From Fimbriimonadaceae bacterium (GTDB lineage Bacteria; Armatimonadota; Fimbriimonadia; Fimbriimonadales; Fimbriimonadaceae), in contig JABAQM010000001.1 of assembly GCA_019187105.1 (NCBI GenBank), positions 3,192,734 through 3,256,733 on the forward strand: DNA of 64,000 nt. The letters are read 5' to 3'. Each line of letters starts with the position of its first letter. Within the stretch, counting starts at the first letter, position 1. The notes under the pieces were generated by a model, which was not told the origin of the DNA, did not search any database, and saw nothing but the letters and a program-made list of their open reading frames with translations. Shown here piece by piece: positions 15,868 to 24,899 of the stretch. A program made the position numbers and the translations under genes.

Positions 15868-16822
15868 GGGCGAAAGAATTTTTGTGGCCGGCCACCGTGG
15901 ACTCGTGGGCTCGGCAATCGTTCGCCGGCTCCAAGCCGCTGGCTTGGACAATCTGCTGACCCGCCGCCGGGACGAACTCGATTTGACGAGCAAGTCGGCG
16001 GTCGATGATTTCTTCGAAGGCACCAAGCCGGAGTATGTTTTTCTGGCTGCCGCCAAAGTCGGCGGCATTCTCGCCAATAACACCGCTCCCGGCGACTTCA
16101 TTCGTGAGAATCTGCAAATCCAGACGAACGTCATTGATGCCGCCTACAGAAACGGAACGAAGAAGCTGCTTTTCCTGGGATCCTCGTGCATCTATCCCAA
16201 ACATGCCGCACAACCGATCAAGGAGGAGTACCTTCTCACTGGCGAACTCGAGCCCACCAACGACGCCTACGCGATTGCCAAGATTGCCGGGATCGTTATG
16301 TGCCAGGCTTACCGACGCCAGTATGGCTTCGATGCCATATCCCTGATGCCCACCAACCTCTACGGTCCTGGTGACAACTTCGACCTGAAGACTTCTCATG
16401 TCTTGCCTGCGCTCCTGCGCAAGTTCCACGAGGCGCGCGTAAGCGGAGATGATGAGGTCGTGGTTTGGGGTTCGGGCACCCCTCGGCGCGAGTTCCTGCA
16501 CGTCGACGATCTTGCGGATGCTGCTTGCTTCCTCATGGAGCGTTACAGCGAAGGAGCTATCGTCAATGTCGGGACCGGAACGGACCTCAGCATCGCTGAA
16601 CTCGCAGATTTGGTTCGTGAAACCGTTGGTTTCACCGGCCGGGTGGTCTACGACCGATCTAAACCCGACGGCACGCCTCGTAAACTTCTCGACGTCTCGC
16701 GCCTTCGATCCCTGGGATGGGAGGCGAAAATCACCCTTTCAGAGGGCCTCAGGTCGACCTACCAGTGGTTCCTCGACCAGCCCCGTGTGCGGGATGAAGC
16801 CCTGACCGCAGCAACCTCATGA
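15860..16822 (+). CDS. fcl: GDP-L-fucose synthase
   Basis: This 320-residue epimerase/reductase (WcaG/Fcl) converts GDP-4-keto-6-deoxymannose to GDP-L-fucose. Motifs are [38 protein letters not shown], the catalytic [15 protein letters not shown] and [14 protein letters not shown]. The start is GTG at 15860, inside the end of gmd, with GGGTAGGGAG upstream as the Shine-Dalgarno. Its TGA stop overlaps the ATG of a 40-codon ORF (ATGA). Confidence 0.96.
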   Translation: MDRGERIFVAGHRGLVGSAIVRRLQAAGLDNLLTRRRDELDLTSKSAVDDFFEGTKPEYVFLAAAKVGGILANNTAPGDFIRENLQIQTNVIDAAYRNGTKKLLFLGSSCIYPKHAAQPIKEEYLLTGELEPTNDAYAIAKIAGIVMCQAYRRQYGFDAISLMPTNLYGPGDNFDLKTSHVLPALLRKFHEARVSGDDEVVVWGSGTPRREFLHVDDLADAACFLMERYSEGAIVNVGTGTDLSIAELADLVRETVGFTGRVVYDRSKPDGTPRKLLDVSRLRSLGWEAKITLSEGLRSTYQWFLDQPRVRDEALTAATS

Positions 16823-16941
16823 GTCCGATCGACCCGTTCAAACGTCCTTTAGAGGAGCGCCGTCAAGTTCCCTTGAGCTTGGCCAATATGCCATCATTGG
16901 GGGCGTCGAAGCTGAACGAAACGGATTTCACAGGCGGATAA
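16819..16941 (+). CDS. 40-residue small ORF between fcl and the Wzc-like gene
   Basis: The ATG at 16819 overlaps the fcl stop (ATGA). The frame runs to TAA at 16939-16941 and encodes [20 protein letters not shown], then [15 protein letters not shown]. The Wzc-like ATG follows 3 bp later in the same frame. The peptide is hydrophilic with no helix or signal. It could be a real coupled small protein, a translational-coupling leader, or an N-terminal extension of Wzc cut off by the TAA. The tight stop-start fit on both sides favours translation. Confidence 0.5.
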   Translation: MSPIDPFKRPLEERRQVPLSLANMPSLGASKLNETDFTGG

Positions 16942-16944
16942 CGT

Positions 16945-19020
16945 ATGTACAAGATTCACTTTAAGCGAACCTTTCTTTTTGCCATCATTGGCCTTTTGGC
17001 CGGATTGCTTTATGGGTTGTTCAGCCCAAAGGTGTACGAAGGCAACGCCGGCATGATTGTCGGTACCGATCAGGGCCGCATCGCAGGCGGCAATTCCGGC
17101 TTCCAAGAGGACGTCGAGCAGATCCTTCGCCAAGGCTACTACAAAGACTCCGAAACGGAGGCCCAGGTCCTTCGAAGCCAGGGAGTCTTCTTTAGAGCGC
17201 TTCAGCGTGTGGCAGAGAAGCGAGGCGTGGCGACGATCACCGACGACAACCGTGCCGCTTACGAGCGATATGACGTTATCACCCCAGAGAAGTCCCAGGT
17301 CGCGCTGATTCAGGTTCGATGGACCGACCCGAAGATCGCCGCCGAAATCGCCAACGAAGTTACGTTTGTCTACAACGAGCTTCGCCAGCAAGCGATGCGC
17401 GACTCGGTTAACTCCGCGATCGCCTACCTTGAAGACCAGGTTCAGCTAGCCCGACAGAAGCTCACGATCAAGCAGAACGATTTGGAAGGGTTCAAGAAGT
17501 CGAAGCTGATCTCAGACTACGCCCAGAAGACGATGGCCGACGAAAAGACGCTGAGCGACTACACCCTCGCAGCCGCCAATCTTGAGTCCGAAATTCAGGC
17601 GATCGATGCCGAGCTATCGGCCGACCGAGCCATCAAGGCGAGAACACCACAGTTTATGCAAAGCACGCGGCACGAGAACAAGAATATTGTTCTCGCCAAG
17701 CTTGAGAGTGCAAAGAGCGATCTCGAAGCGGGGAAGGTCGCCTTGCTTAGCCGCTATCTCCCCGATTCAATCGAAGTTCGGAATGTCAATGAACAATTGG
17801 CTGAGGTTAACAGGCAGCTCGCCATCGAGCGGAAGCGAGCCTCGGAAATTACAGGAAGAACCCAGAGCGTTGACCCCGTGTGGCTGGAAAAGGACCAGAA
17901 GATCGCCCAGAACATCACTCGGCGGCAGTCCGTGGAGCGAAGGCTACAGGAAATGAACTCGCAGCTTGAAGAGCACAAGGCAAAGATGGAACTGCGGCCG
18001 GCTGACGAAATCGGCCTCCTTGAGCGGAACCGCGATGTCGGCATCGCCTCGGAGCAATTCCAGCGTCTCGTGAGGCAGTTGGAAGACCTTAAGGTCCGAA
18101 CGGACTCCGCTGGTCGCTCTGCCCAGCTCATTTTTAGTGCCCAGGTCGATGAGGATCCGGTTGCACCCGACGTTTTCAAGATGAGCTTTATCGGCGCCCT
18201 TGCCGGGATTTGTTTGGGTCTGATCTTCAGCTTCGCGATGGAATCGCTCAAGCTCCGCGTTCATACCTCGGCACAGCTTTCCGAGCTCACCGGACTACCC
18301 GTGGTTGCCGCAGTGCCGAAGCTGCCCAAACCGCGCGAGATCCGGCTTCTACGAAATCTTGTGAAGCCTGAGGGTCAGCCTTCGGAAAGCTTCCGCTACA
18401 TGTCGTTCTTTACGCTCGCCAACGACGCCACCTTCCCGAAGGTCGTGTTGTTCACCGGCGCGGGTCGCCAGGTTGGCACGTCGGGCTCCGCAGCGCAGTT
18501 CGCGGTTGCGATGGCGCGCGCTGGAACCAAGACCCTGCTTGTGGACGGCGACCTTCGCCGCCAGACCGTGACCAAGATGTTCGGCGCGGAAGGTAAGCCT
18601 GGCGTTTCCGACCTCCTTGGGCGAGAAATGCTGCCGTCGGGTCAGGAATCCGCGATCGAGATCGCGACGGCGCATCCTGGCCTCATGCTCTTGCCCGCAG
18701 GTAGCGGAGGACGCACCTCGCTCAGCGCCTTTCAGATCGCGCACATCGCGGCGGTCGTCCAGCAGCTGCGGGATAAGGCTCAGGTTATCGTCATCGACGC
18801 GCCTCCCTGCGATGCGTTCTCTGACGCTTCGGCGCTGGCCAAGTACGTCGACGACGTCTGCATGGTGGTTTCGGCAAGAAAGACGCCGTTCCGCAGCATT
18901 CCGCTGGCGTACGAGATCCTGAGCCGAGCTGGAGGTAAGAACATCAGCCTCGTGTTGACGGAAGCTTCCGCCCAAGAAGAGCCGTTCGCCGAGGCAGCAA
19001 GGTCACTGTCACGGGCATAA
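16945..19020 (+). CDS. Wzc-like polysaccharide co-polymerase with degenerate tyrosine-kinase domain
   Basis: This 691-residue inner-membrane protein has an N-terminal Wzz domain with TM1 (FLFAIIGLLAGLLYGLF), a long periplasmic coiled coil (~150-400), TM2 (~residues 412-432, FIGALAGICLGLIFSFAM) and a C-terminal CpsD-like domain (~475-691). The nucleotide site is altered: Walker A reads TGAGRQVGTSG (residues ~503-513), with Thr in place of the invariant Lys. Walker A' (LLVDGDLRR) and Walker B (VIVIDAPP) are recognisable. The C-terminus has no tyrosine cluster. It should control chain length, but autokinase activity is unlikely. It follows the small ORF by 3 bp and precedes the polymerase-like gene by 10 bp. 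Confidence 0.9.
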   Translation: MYKIHFKRTFLFAIIGLLAGLLYGLFSPKVYEGNAGMIVGTDQGRIAGGNSGFQEDVEQILRQGYYKDSETEAQVLRSQGVFFRALQRVAEKRGVATITDDNRAAYERYDVITPEKSQVALIQVRWTDPKIAAEIANEVTFVYNELRQQAMRDSVNSAIAYLEDQVQLARQKLTIKQNDLEGFKKSKLISDYAQKTMADEKTLSDYTLAAANLESEIQAIDAELSADRAIKARTPQFMQSTRHENKNIVLAKLESAKSDLEAGKVALLSRYLPDSIEVRNVNEQLAEVNRQLAIERKRASEITGRTQSVDPVWLEKDQKIAQNITRRQSVERRLQEMNSQLEEHKAKMELRPADEIGLLERNRDVGIASEQFQRLVRQLEDLKVRTDSAGRSAQLIFSAQVDEDPVAPDVFKMSFIGALAGICLGLIFSFAMESLKLRVHTSAQLSELTGLPVVAAVPKLPKPREIRLLRNLVKPEGQPSESFRYMSFFTLANDATFPKVVLFTGAGRQVGTSGSAAQFAVAMARAGTKTLLVDGDLRRQTVTKMFGAEGKPGVSDLLGREMLPSGQESAIEIATAHPGLMLLPAGSGGRTSLSAFQIAHIAAVVQQLRDKAQVIVIDAPPCDAFSDASALAKYVDDVCMVVSARKTPFRSIPLAYEILSRAGGKNISLVLTEASAQEEPFAEAARSLSRA

Positions 19021-19030
19021 GCTTCAACGC

Positions 19031-20431
19031 ATGAGCATCGAGGCGATTAGGGACCGGGTTGGCGTGGCGAGGCATTTTCCTCGCACGCCAACTTCGGTTG
19101 CCCAGGCGGAGGTTATCGTCCCCAAGGCCTTTGTGACTTGGGGTGTCGCGAACCTGATCCTGTCGAACATTGCGATGCTCATCCCGTTCTACTGGGATAA
19201 CGGGCCCATTCTCCGCAATGCCACCGTCGTAAGCGGCGTCCTCTGGATCATCATCGGGTCCTCGCGGCTCAACGTGCCGCTCCGCGTGGCGCTACCGATT
19301 GCTTTGGTGCTGTTCCTCCAAATCTGGAGCGCCATCTCGACGGGATGGATCGCCAGCGCGATCGGACGGGATAAGGCGATCAACGCAGCTGACTTCTTCT
19401 TGCTGCGGTACCTGTATCTCTATTTCACGGCCTCGATGCTCGTCTGGCTTGAACCAAAGACCAGGCGTATCATTCTAGGGATCATTCTCGTCAACGTCGG
19501 CACGTGCGGCGTGATTGCGATCGCCCAATTCCTAAAGTTTCCGCCGGCAATCGAGCTGGCCAACATCTTGAGTCCCACCGTCGACATTACGAACTGGGAT
19601 AATCGCGGCGGCTTGCGGGCGACCGGTATCTACGGTTTTCCCGGCCACCTAGCCTTGAATGCGGCGATTTGCGCGGCGATTTTCGCTGGACGGTTAACGG
19701 TACGCAAGCTGTCACGGATAGAGGTTTTCCTCTTCTTTACCTTTGCGTTCTTTTCCATCATCCCGCAGGCTAGAACGCACATCCCGGTCTTGGCGCTCAC
19801 GATGCTCGTCTTCGTGCTCGGGATGATCTACCAAGAGCGGGAGCGCGCTTCTTGGTTCATCGTCATGCTGGTCATCGGCGTGATTTCCGTCGCCTTCGTC
19901 TTCAAGGATCAGTTTTCGTACGTTGCCGGCACCGACTGGCTGAACGACAAAAACATGCAGTACCGCCAAAAGCGGTCGTGGGTCATGGCCGACAAGGTTC
20001 ATGAAGCGTTTCCATGGACGGGAATCGGACCTGAACCGCGGTATTGGGGACGGCCGGACAGCTTGCCTGACAAATACGCTCCTCGGACGGCATTCGACAA
20101 TGGCTACATGCTGATTCGGTCTTCCTACGGGATCGTGGGCATGGCTTCCGTTATCCTCGCGCTGTTTATCGGCGTTTTTCTCGCCCTGAATGTGCGTCTT
20201 GACAGGCACGAATCAGGCGAAAGAAGGTCTCTCGCCACGACCTGGGCGATCGCTTGCGTCGGGGTGGCGATCGGCATGTACGGCAACAACGTCATCACTT
20301 GGGAACCGACGATGACCTTTATGATGATGCTGGCCGGCGCATCCATGACCACAAGAGTTGAGGCGATGGAAAGCAGCAGGTCAAAGCTCAAAACCGCTTT
20401 GCGAGGCAACATCCTCCCCGCCAACCGGTAG
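19031..20431 (+). CDS. O-antigen ligase/polymerase-like membrane protein (Wzy-like)
   Basis: This 466-residue protein has about ten to twelve hydrophobic segments (for example AFVTWGVANLILSNIAM, ALPIALVLFLQIW, IILGIILVNVGTCGVIAIAQ). A large loop before the last helices contains PWTGIGPEPRYWG, like the periplasmic loop of Wzy_C proteins. The family polymerises or ligates undecaprenyl-linked repeat units in the periplasm. Its place between Wzc-like and Wzx-like genes supports a Wzy role over WaaL. Sequence alone cannot separate the two. Confidence 0.82.
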   Translation: MSIEAIRDRVGVARHFPRTPTSVAQAEVIVPKAFVTWGVANLILSNIAMLIPFYWDNGPILRNATVVSGVLWIIIGSSRLNVPLRVALPIALVLFLQIWSAISTGWIASAIGRDKAINAADFFLLRYLYLYFTASMLVWLEPKTRRIILGIILVNVGTCGVIAIAQFLKFPPAIELANILSPTVDITNWDNRGGLRATGIYGFPGHLALNAAICAAIFAGRLTVRKLSRIEVFLFFTFAFFSIIPQARTHIPVLALTMLVFVLGMIYQERERASWFIVMLVIGVISVAFVFKDQFSYVAGTDWLNDKNMQYRQKRSWVMADKVHEAFPWTGIGPEPRYWGRPDSLPDKYAPRTAFDNGYMLIRSSYGIVGMASVILALFIGVFLALNVRLDRHESGERRSLATTWAIACVGVAIGMYGNNVITWEPTMTFMMMLAGASMTTRVEAMESSRSKLKTALRGNILPANR

Positions 20432-20446
20432 GCGGCGGGTTTGGCT

Positions 20447-21937
20447 ATGACCAAGGGGAAGGGAGCGATCGCTCTCGTTGGCGCAAAGGTCGTCAATGTC
20501 GGCCTTCAGTTCCTTGCAACCCGACTCTATTTGCAGTGGCTGGGGCAAGCGAACTACGGTATCGTGCTCCTCTTTGCCTCGATATCGGCCTACATGAACA
20601 TCGTCGACTTGGGTTACTGGACCGGAGCCCAGCGACGAATCACTCTGGCGAGAGCCAATAACGATGGCGAAGATGTTCGCCGGACGGTGCGATGCTTGGC
20701 CGTCTTAAACGCGCGGGTCTGCCTGCTTGCGGTCGTCGGCTACGTCCTTCTGTACTTGCTCTTCCCGATTCCCGGCGTCGTGCCGACCGATCGCCCCATT
20801 CTTTTTGCCGCCGCCGGTGTTCAATTCATCGCGCAATGGCTGAGCCTCACGCTGACCAGTTTGTTGATCTCGCATGAGCGCTTCAACCGCCTGGCTCTGA
20901 CGAACTTCATTCAGAGCGTAGTGACGGTTTTGGTTGGATTGTACGCCGCCTACACGTACCGAACGCCTCAGGCGATCATGATCGCCAACGCGTGCTCATT
21001 CCTGGCCATTCTTGTCTGGAACATGACTCTCTTGAGGCCTGTCTACGGCTTCATTCCCCTCGTTGGAAAATTGGACGACGAAATCGCGAAGGACCTGAGT
21101 CAAGTGGGTCGCAGAAGCTACGCCCACCGATTCGTCGCGAACATGGCCGGAAGCACGGACAAGCTGATCATCGGGTCGTTCTTTGGCCCGGCGGCGGTAA
21201 CGCTGTACGGAATTCCGGCTCGCATCCCGGAGGTACTCAAGGACGTCTTTGCGCCGATCTACACCACGACCCAGCCAGAAATCACTCGTGCCCTGGATCA
21301 AGACCCGAAGTTTCTCGTTGCAGTGGTGCAGCGGAACAGCCTGCTCGTCTTGGCCATCTCCTTAGCCTTTATCATGGTCCCGTGCAGCTTCGGCACACCA
21401 CTGATCGAAGCCTTGTTCCCAGGAGAGTTTCCAAATGGCGGATGGGTCTGTGCCCTGATTGGACTCTATAAAGCGGCTGAGCTCTATTACTCGCAGCTGG
21501 CGATCCCGCCGTATGCGAAGGGCCGGCCGGACTGGTTGGTTCCTTTCGCGGCCAGCACGTTCGTAATCTCGGCAGGACTGACCTATGTCGCTTACCAGAA
21601 CATCGGAGTGCTCGGGGTTGCGCTTGTCAACGTCGGAATCACGATTCTGCAGTTCCTGCCTTACCACCTGATGATTCAAAGGCGTATTCTTCACGGCCAG
21701 AGCCTTGGCCATTGGTATCGGAAAGCGGCGGGAATCATTGCGATTGCCTTGCTGGCATCGCTCGGTGGGCTCACCATTTCCGCTTCTGAACCGCTAAAGG
21801 CGTATCCATGGCTGGCCGTCCTCGTGATGCCGCCAACAGCGCTTCTCGCCATTGCGCTGATGGTGAAACTAAAATTCTGCCCAAAGCCCACAGTTGTCAA
21901 GAATCTGATCGAACGAATGCGGTCCGCTGCCGCATAG
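20447..21937 (+). CDS. polysaccharide flippase (Wzx-like, MOP superfamily)
   Basis: This ~496-residue protein has about 12-14 membrane helices. The N-terminus AIALVGAKVVNVGLQFLATRLYLQWLGQANYG is characteristic of PST/Wzx transporters when read in parts (ATRLYLQWLGQANYGIVLL). SYAHRFVANMAGSTDKLIIG with a charged helix follows mid-protein. It should flip undecaprenyl-PP-linked repeat units to the periplasm. ATG 20447 is preferred (GGCGGCGGG upstream); a TTG at 20441 is also possible. An 84-bp gap follows before the next gene. Confidence 0.88.
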   Translation: MTKGKGAIALVGAKVVNVGLQFLATRLYLQWLGQANYGIVLLFASISAYMNIVDLGYWTGAQRRITLARANNDGEDVRRTVRCLAVLNARVCLLAVVGYVLLYLLFPIPGVVPTDRPILFAAAGVQFIAQWLSLTLTSLLISHERFNRLALTNFIQSVVTVLVGLYAAYTYRTPQAIMIANACSFLAILVWNMTLLRPVYGFIPLVGKLDDEIAKDLSQVGRRSYAHRFVANMAGSTDKLIIGSFFGPAAVTLYGIPARIPEVLKDVFAPIYTTTQPEITRALDQDPKFLVAVVQRNSLLVLAISLAFIMVPCSFGTPLIEALFPGEFPNGGWVCALIGLYKAAELYYSQLAIPPYAKGRPDWLVPFAASTFVISAGLTYVAYQNIGVLGVALVNVGITILQFLPYHLMIQRRILHGQSLGHWYRKAAGIIAIALLASLGGLTISASEPLKAYPWLAVLVMPPTALLAIALMVKLKFCPKPTVVKNLIERMRSAAA

Positions 21938-22021
21938 CCGTCGTCGAGCCAATGCGGTAAGGTCTTAGGATCGGTTGAGTCTGGTGAGGGCGGGGCAAAA
22001 AACCGAAATCAAGGAAGAAGC

Positions 22022-22651
22022 ATGCTATCTGCCATCAAGTCGATCGTAAGACCGATTTATCGAAAATGGGCGACCAATCAGGATCGCCGCCGGTTGGAGT
22101 CGCGCGATCGCAGCCAGCCATGCAAGGTTGTAATCGGATCGGGACATACCCATTCGGAAGGTTGGTACGACACCGATGTGGAGTTTCTTAACCTGTTGGA
22201 GCCCAGCGACTGGCAGCATTACTTTGCCGAGAATTCTATCGAGCGAATGCTTGCCGAGCACGTATGGGAGCATTTAACCCCTGAGGACGGTAAGCGGGCG
22301 GCAGCAACCTGCTTCACGTATCTTCGCCCAGGCGGCTCGCTTCGAGTTGCCGTGCCGGACGGCATGCATCCAGACAAGGACTATATTGATCGCGTGAAGC
22401 CGGGGGGAAGCGGGGAAGGGGCGGACGACCACAAGGTGCTCTACACCTACCAAACATTCAGCGACCTTTTTCAATCCGTTGGATTCGAAGTCGACCTTCT
22501 CGAGTACCACGACGATCATGGCGAGTTCCACGCCAAGGATTGGGTTCCCGCTGACGGCTATATTCATCGCTCGATACGATTCGACCCTCGAAATGCCGGC
22601 GGAAAACGAGTCTATACCTCCATCATTTTGGACGCGAAAAAGCCCAACTGA
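22022..22651 (+). CDS. SAM-dependent methyltransferase-like protein
   Basis: This is a 209-residue protein. Segments CKVVIGSGHTHSEGWYDTD, RMLAEHVWEHLTPEDG and CFTYLRPGGSLRVAVPDG match the 'EHv.EHl...dg...alrlLkPGG.lri..PD' core of class I methyltransferases found in polysaccharide and O-antigen clusters. The glycine-rich SAM loop is short (IGSGH), as in that subfamily. A GGAAGAAG Shine-Dalgarno lies just upstream. It sits 2 bp before the first GT4 gene and probably decorates a sugar, but no methylation target is identifiable. Confidence 0.75.
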   Translation: MLSAIKSIVRPIYRKWATNQDRRRLESRDRSQPCKVVIGSGHTHSEGWYDTDVEFLNLLEPSDWQHYFAENSIERMLAEHVWEHLTPEDGKRAAATCFTYLRPGGSLRVAVPDGMHPDKDYIDRVKPGGSGEGADDHKVLYTYQTFSDLFQSVGFEVDLLEYHDDHGEFHAKDWVPADGYIHRSIRFDPRNAGGKRVYTSIILDAKKPN

Positions 22652-22653
22652 GA

Positions 22654-23784
22654 ATGGCGAGGAAGGATCCCGTTAGAGTTTGGTTCCTGATGTCGGACCT
22701 CGACGATTGCGGGGGCGCGCCCCGCGTCAACCATGACATCTTGGTGAACCTGGACCGGGAGCGCTTCGACCTTACTCAAGTCTATTTCTATCATGCTGGC
22801 GACATTGGCGAGCAGATCCGGGCATCGGGCGTTAGAACCGTCGAACATATGGCTCATTCGCCTGTGGATGCGCTTCCCCTCTTTCGGCTTTGGAATCTCG
22901 CTATGGACCTGCGGCCGCAGGTCATCTTCACAACGGAGAACGCTCTCGCACTGACTTACGCGGGGATTCTCAAGCAATTTGGCATCGTCAAGGCGGTGGT
23001 GACGGCGATGCATACGGCCCGACCGCTATCGAAGCAGGGTGAGATCGCGTGGAAGCTCAGCCTGCGTCATGTCGATCAGATCGTTGCGCTTTCTCAGCGG
23101 AATAAGGACTATTGGCAACACAAGAGCGGTCTGCCGGACGAGCGCTTCCGGATCATCGTGAACGGTATCGATACAGCCAAGTTCGATCTCGAGCCCGACA
23201 AGCGTGGTCTGCGCCAACGGATCGGCCTGCCCGACGACCGAACCATTATCGGGACGATCGCCAATTTCAACACAGTCAAGAACCTGGGCCTGTTCGTCGA
23301 TGTCGCCCATGACCTTATCGAGTCTGGATTGAACGTCCACTTCGCCATGGTTGGAGATGGAGTCGACAAGCCCATGGTGGAATCGAAAATCGCCAGTTAT
23401 GGCCACCAAGACCGCTTTCTCTTGCCGGGGAAGGTCTGGGACCCGGAAACTTGGCAGCGAGCTATAGATATCGGCTGCCTGACGTCCCACAGCGAGGCCC
23501 TGCCGCTGACCGTCCTGGAGGCTCAGGCGTGCGGTTCTCCCGTGGTGTCGACGGACGTTGGTGGTGTGCGTGACGTGATTGTCCAAGGAGAAACCGGGTT
23601 TTATGTGCCCGCCGGGGACCGCACGAGTCTGGTCGAAAAGCTGCGCTACCTGATAGAAAATCCCGAAAAGAGAGCCGAGATGGGGGTTAAGGGACGAAAT
23701 CGCGTCCTTGGCGAATTCTCGGTGGACCAGATGGTACGCCGCTACGAGGATTGTTTTCTCGAGGTCGTCGGGGCCAGTCGGTGA
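22654..23784 (+). CDS. GT4 family glycosyltransferase (1)
   Basis: This 376-residue GT-B enzyme has an N-terminal DDCGGAPRVNHDILVNLD acceptor-side loop. The C-terminal donor domain contains IIVNGIDTAKF, IIGTIANFNTVKN and EALPLTVLEAQACGSPVVS, the retaining GT4 E-x7-E motif. It should add one sugar to the growing repeat unit at the cytosolic membrane face. The TGA stop overlaps the GTG start of the next gene, so translation is coupled. The sugar donor cannot be told from sequence. Confidence 0.9.
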   Translation: MARKDPVRVWFLMSDLDDCGGAPRVNHDILVNLDRERFDLTQVYFYHAGDIGEQIRASGVRTVEHMAHSPVDALPLFRLWNLAMDLRPQVIFTTENALALTYAGILKQFGIVKAVVTAMHTARPLSKQGEIAWKLSLRHVDQIVALSQRNKDYWQHKSGLPDERFRIIVNGIDTAKFDLEPDKRGLRQRIGLPDDRTIIGTIANFNTVKNLGLFVDVAHDLIESGLNVHFAMVGDGVDKPMVESKIASYGHQDRFLLPGKVWDPETWQRAIDIGCLTSHSEALPLTVLEAQACGSPVVSTDVGGVRDVIVQGETGFYVPAGDRTSLVEKLRYLIENPEKRAEMGVKGRNRVLGEFSVDQMVRRYEDCFLEVVGASR

Positions 23785-24899
23785 AGCCGAGGCTCGTGAT
23801 CATGACCAATATGATCGCGCCATACCGGATTCCGGTTTACGAGAACATCGCAGCTGAATTCGACACGACCATTCTGTACAGCGGCCAGGAGTCCAACCGC
23901 TCGAAGTGGGACGGCATCCTTGCCCAACTGAAAAATGCCAGGGCACGGCAAGCATGGGGACTCACCTTCAAGCGGCGGAAGCGAGCCGAGAGGGAACTTG
24001 AAGCGCAGGGAATCTTCGACTACCAGTTCATCCATATAACGCCGGGTTATCTCGTCGATCTGGCCAGGATCAGACCTCGCGCCATCATCGCGAACGAAAT
24101 GGGCTTTCGCGCATTGGCCGCGCTATTTTACGGCACCGTTGCCAGAGTGCCCGTTTGGATCTGGTGGGGAGGCACGCTGCATACTGAGCGGTCTGTGGGC
24201 CGCCTGCGCAAGATAGTCCGCGGCATTGTCAAGCGTTGGGCGAAGCGCTGGATCAGCTACGGTCAGACTTCTACCGACTACCTGGAGAGCATCGGAGTGA
24301 ACCGCGATCGCATTCTCCAGATTCAGAACTGCGTGGACGAGACCAGGTACTCCGACACAGTCGAACCGAGCGAGAACTGGACGCCGAAGCCAGTCGTCCT
24401 TCACGTCGGCCAGCTGATTGCCCGCAAGGGCATCATGCCGATGCTGACCGCTGCCGTGGAGGTACAGCGGAATGGCGCCGAGTTTTCACTGGTTCTGGTT
24501 GGTGACGGACCGGACCGCGCGCTGCTGGAGCAGCAGGTCAAGGATCTCGGTTTGAAGAACGTGGTATTCGCCGGCGCCCGGAAGCCTTCGGACATGCCCG
24601 CCGTTTACAGGAGCGCGGACTGCCTGGTGTTTCCAACCTTGGAAGACGTTTGGGGATTGGTCGCCAACGAGGCGATCCTGTGCGGACTTCCCGTTGTTGC
24701 CTCGAAATTCGCGGGATGCAGTCCGGAGCTTTTCGACGCCGAACAGGTCTTTGACCCCACCGATCCTGTCGACTTTGCGAGGGTCTTCAAGCTCATTGTT
24801 GAAGGAAAGGTGCCCCCGGCTGACCGATCCAAGCTCAAAACGACAGCCGAAGTGGCGGAGATGATCGTCACCGACGTTCGCCGAGCCATGGGCCAATGA
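23781..24899 (+). CDS. GT4 family glycosyltransferase (2)
   Basis: The enzyme has 372 residues from a GTG at 23781 that overlaps the previous stop (GTGA). The N-terminus reads KPRLVIMTNMIAPYRIPVYE, a typical GT4 opening. The donor domain has VLHVGQLIARKGI, LVLVGDGPDR and EDVWGLVANEAILCGLPVVAS with the E-x7-E pair. An earlier in-frame ATG at 23751 would overlap the upstream gene by 34 bp and lacks support. It overlaps the next GT by 4 bp. The donor and acceptor are unknown. Confidence 0.9.
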   Translation: MKPRLVIMTNMIAPYRIPVYENIAAEFDTTILYSGQESNRSKWDGILAQLKNARARQAWGLTFKRRKRAERELEAQGIFDYQFIHITPGYLVDLARIRPRAIIANEMGFRALAALFYGTVARVPVWIWWGGTLHTERSVGRLRKIVRGIVKRWAKRWISYGQTSTDYLESIGVNRDRILQIQNCVDETRYSDTVEPSENWTPKPVVLHVGQLIARKGIMPMLTAAVEVQRNGAEFSLVLVGDGPDRALLEQQVKDLGLKNVVFAGARKPSDMPAVYRSADCLVFPTLEDVWGLVANEAILCGLPVVASKFAGCSPELFDAEQVFDPTDPVDFARVFKLIVEGKVPPADRSKLKTTAEVAEMIVTDVRRAMGQ

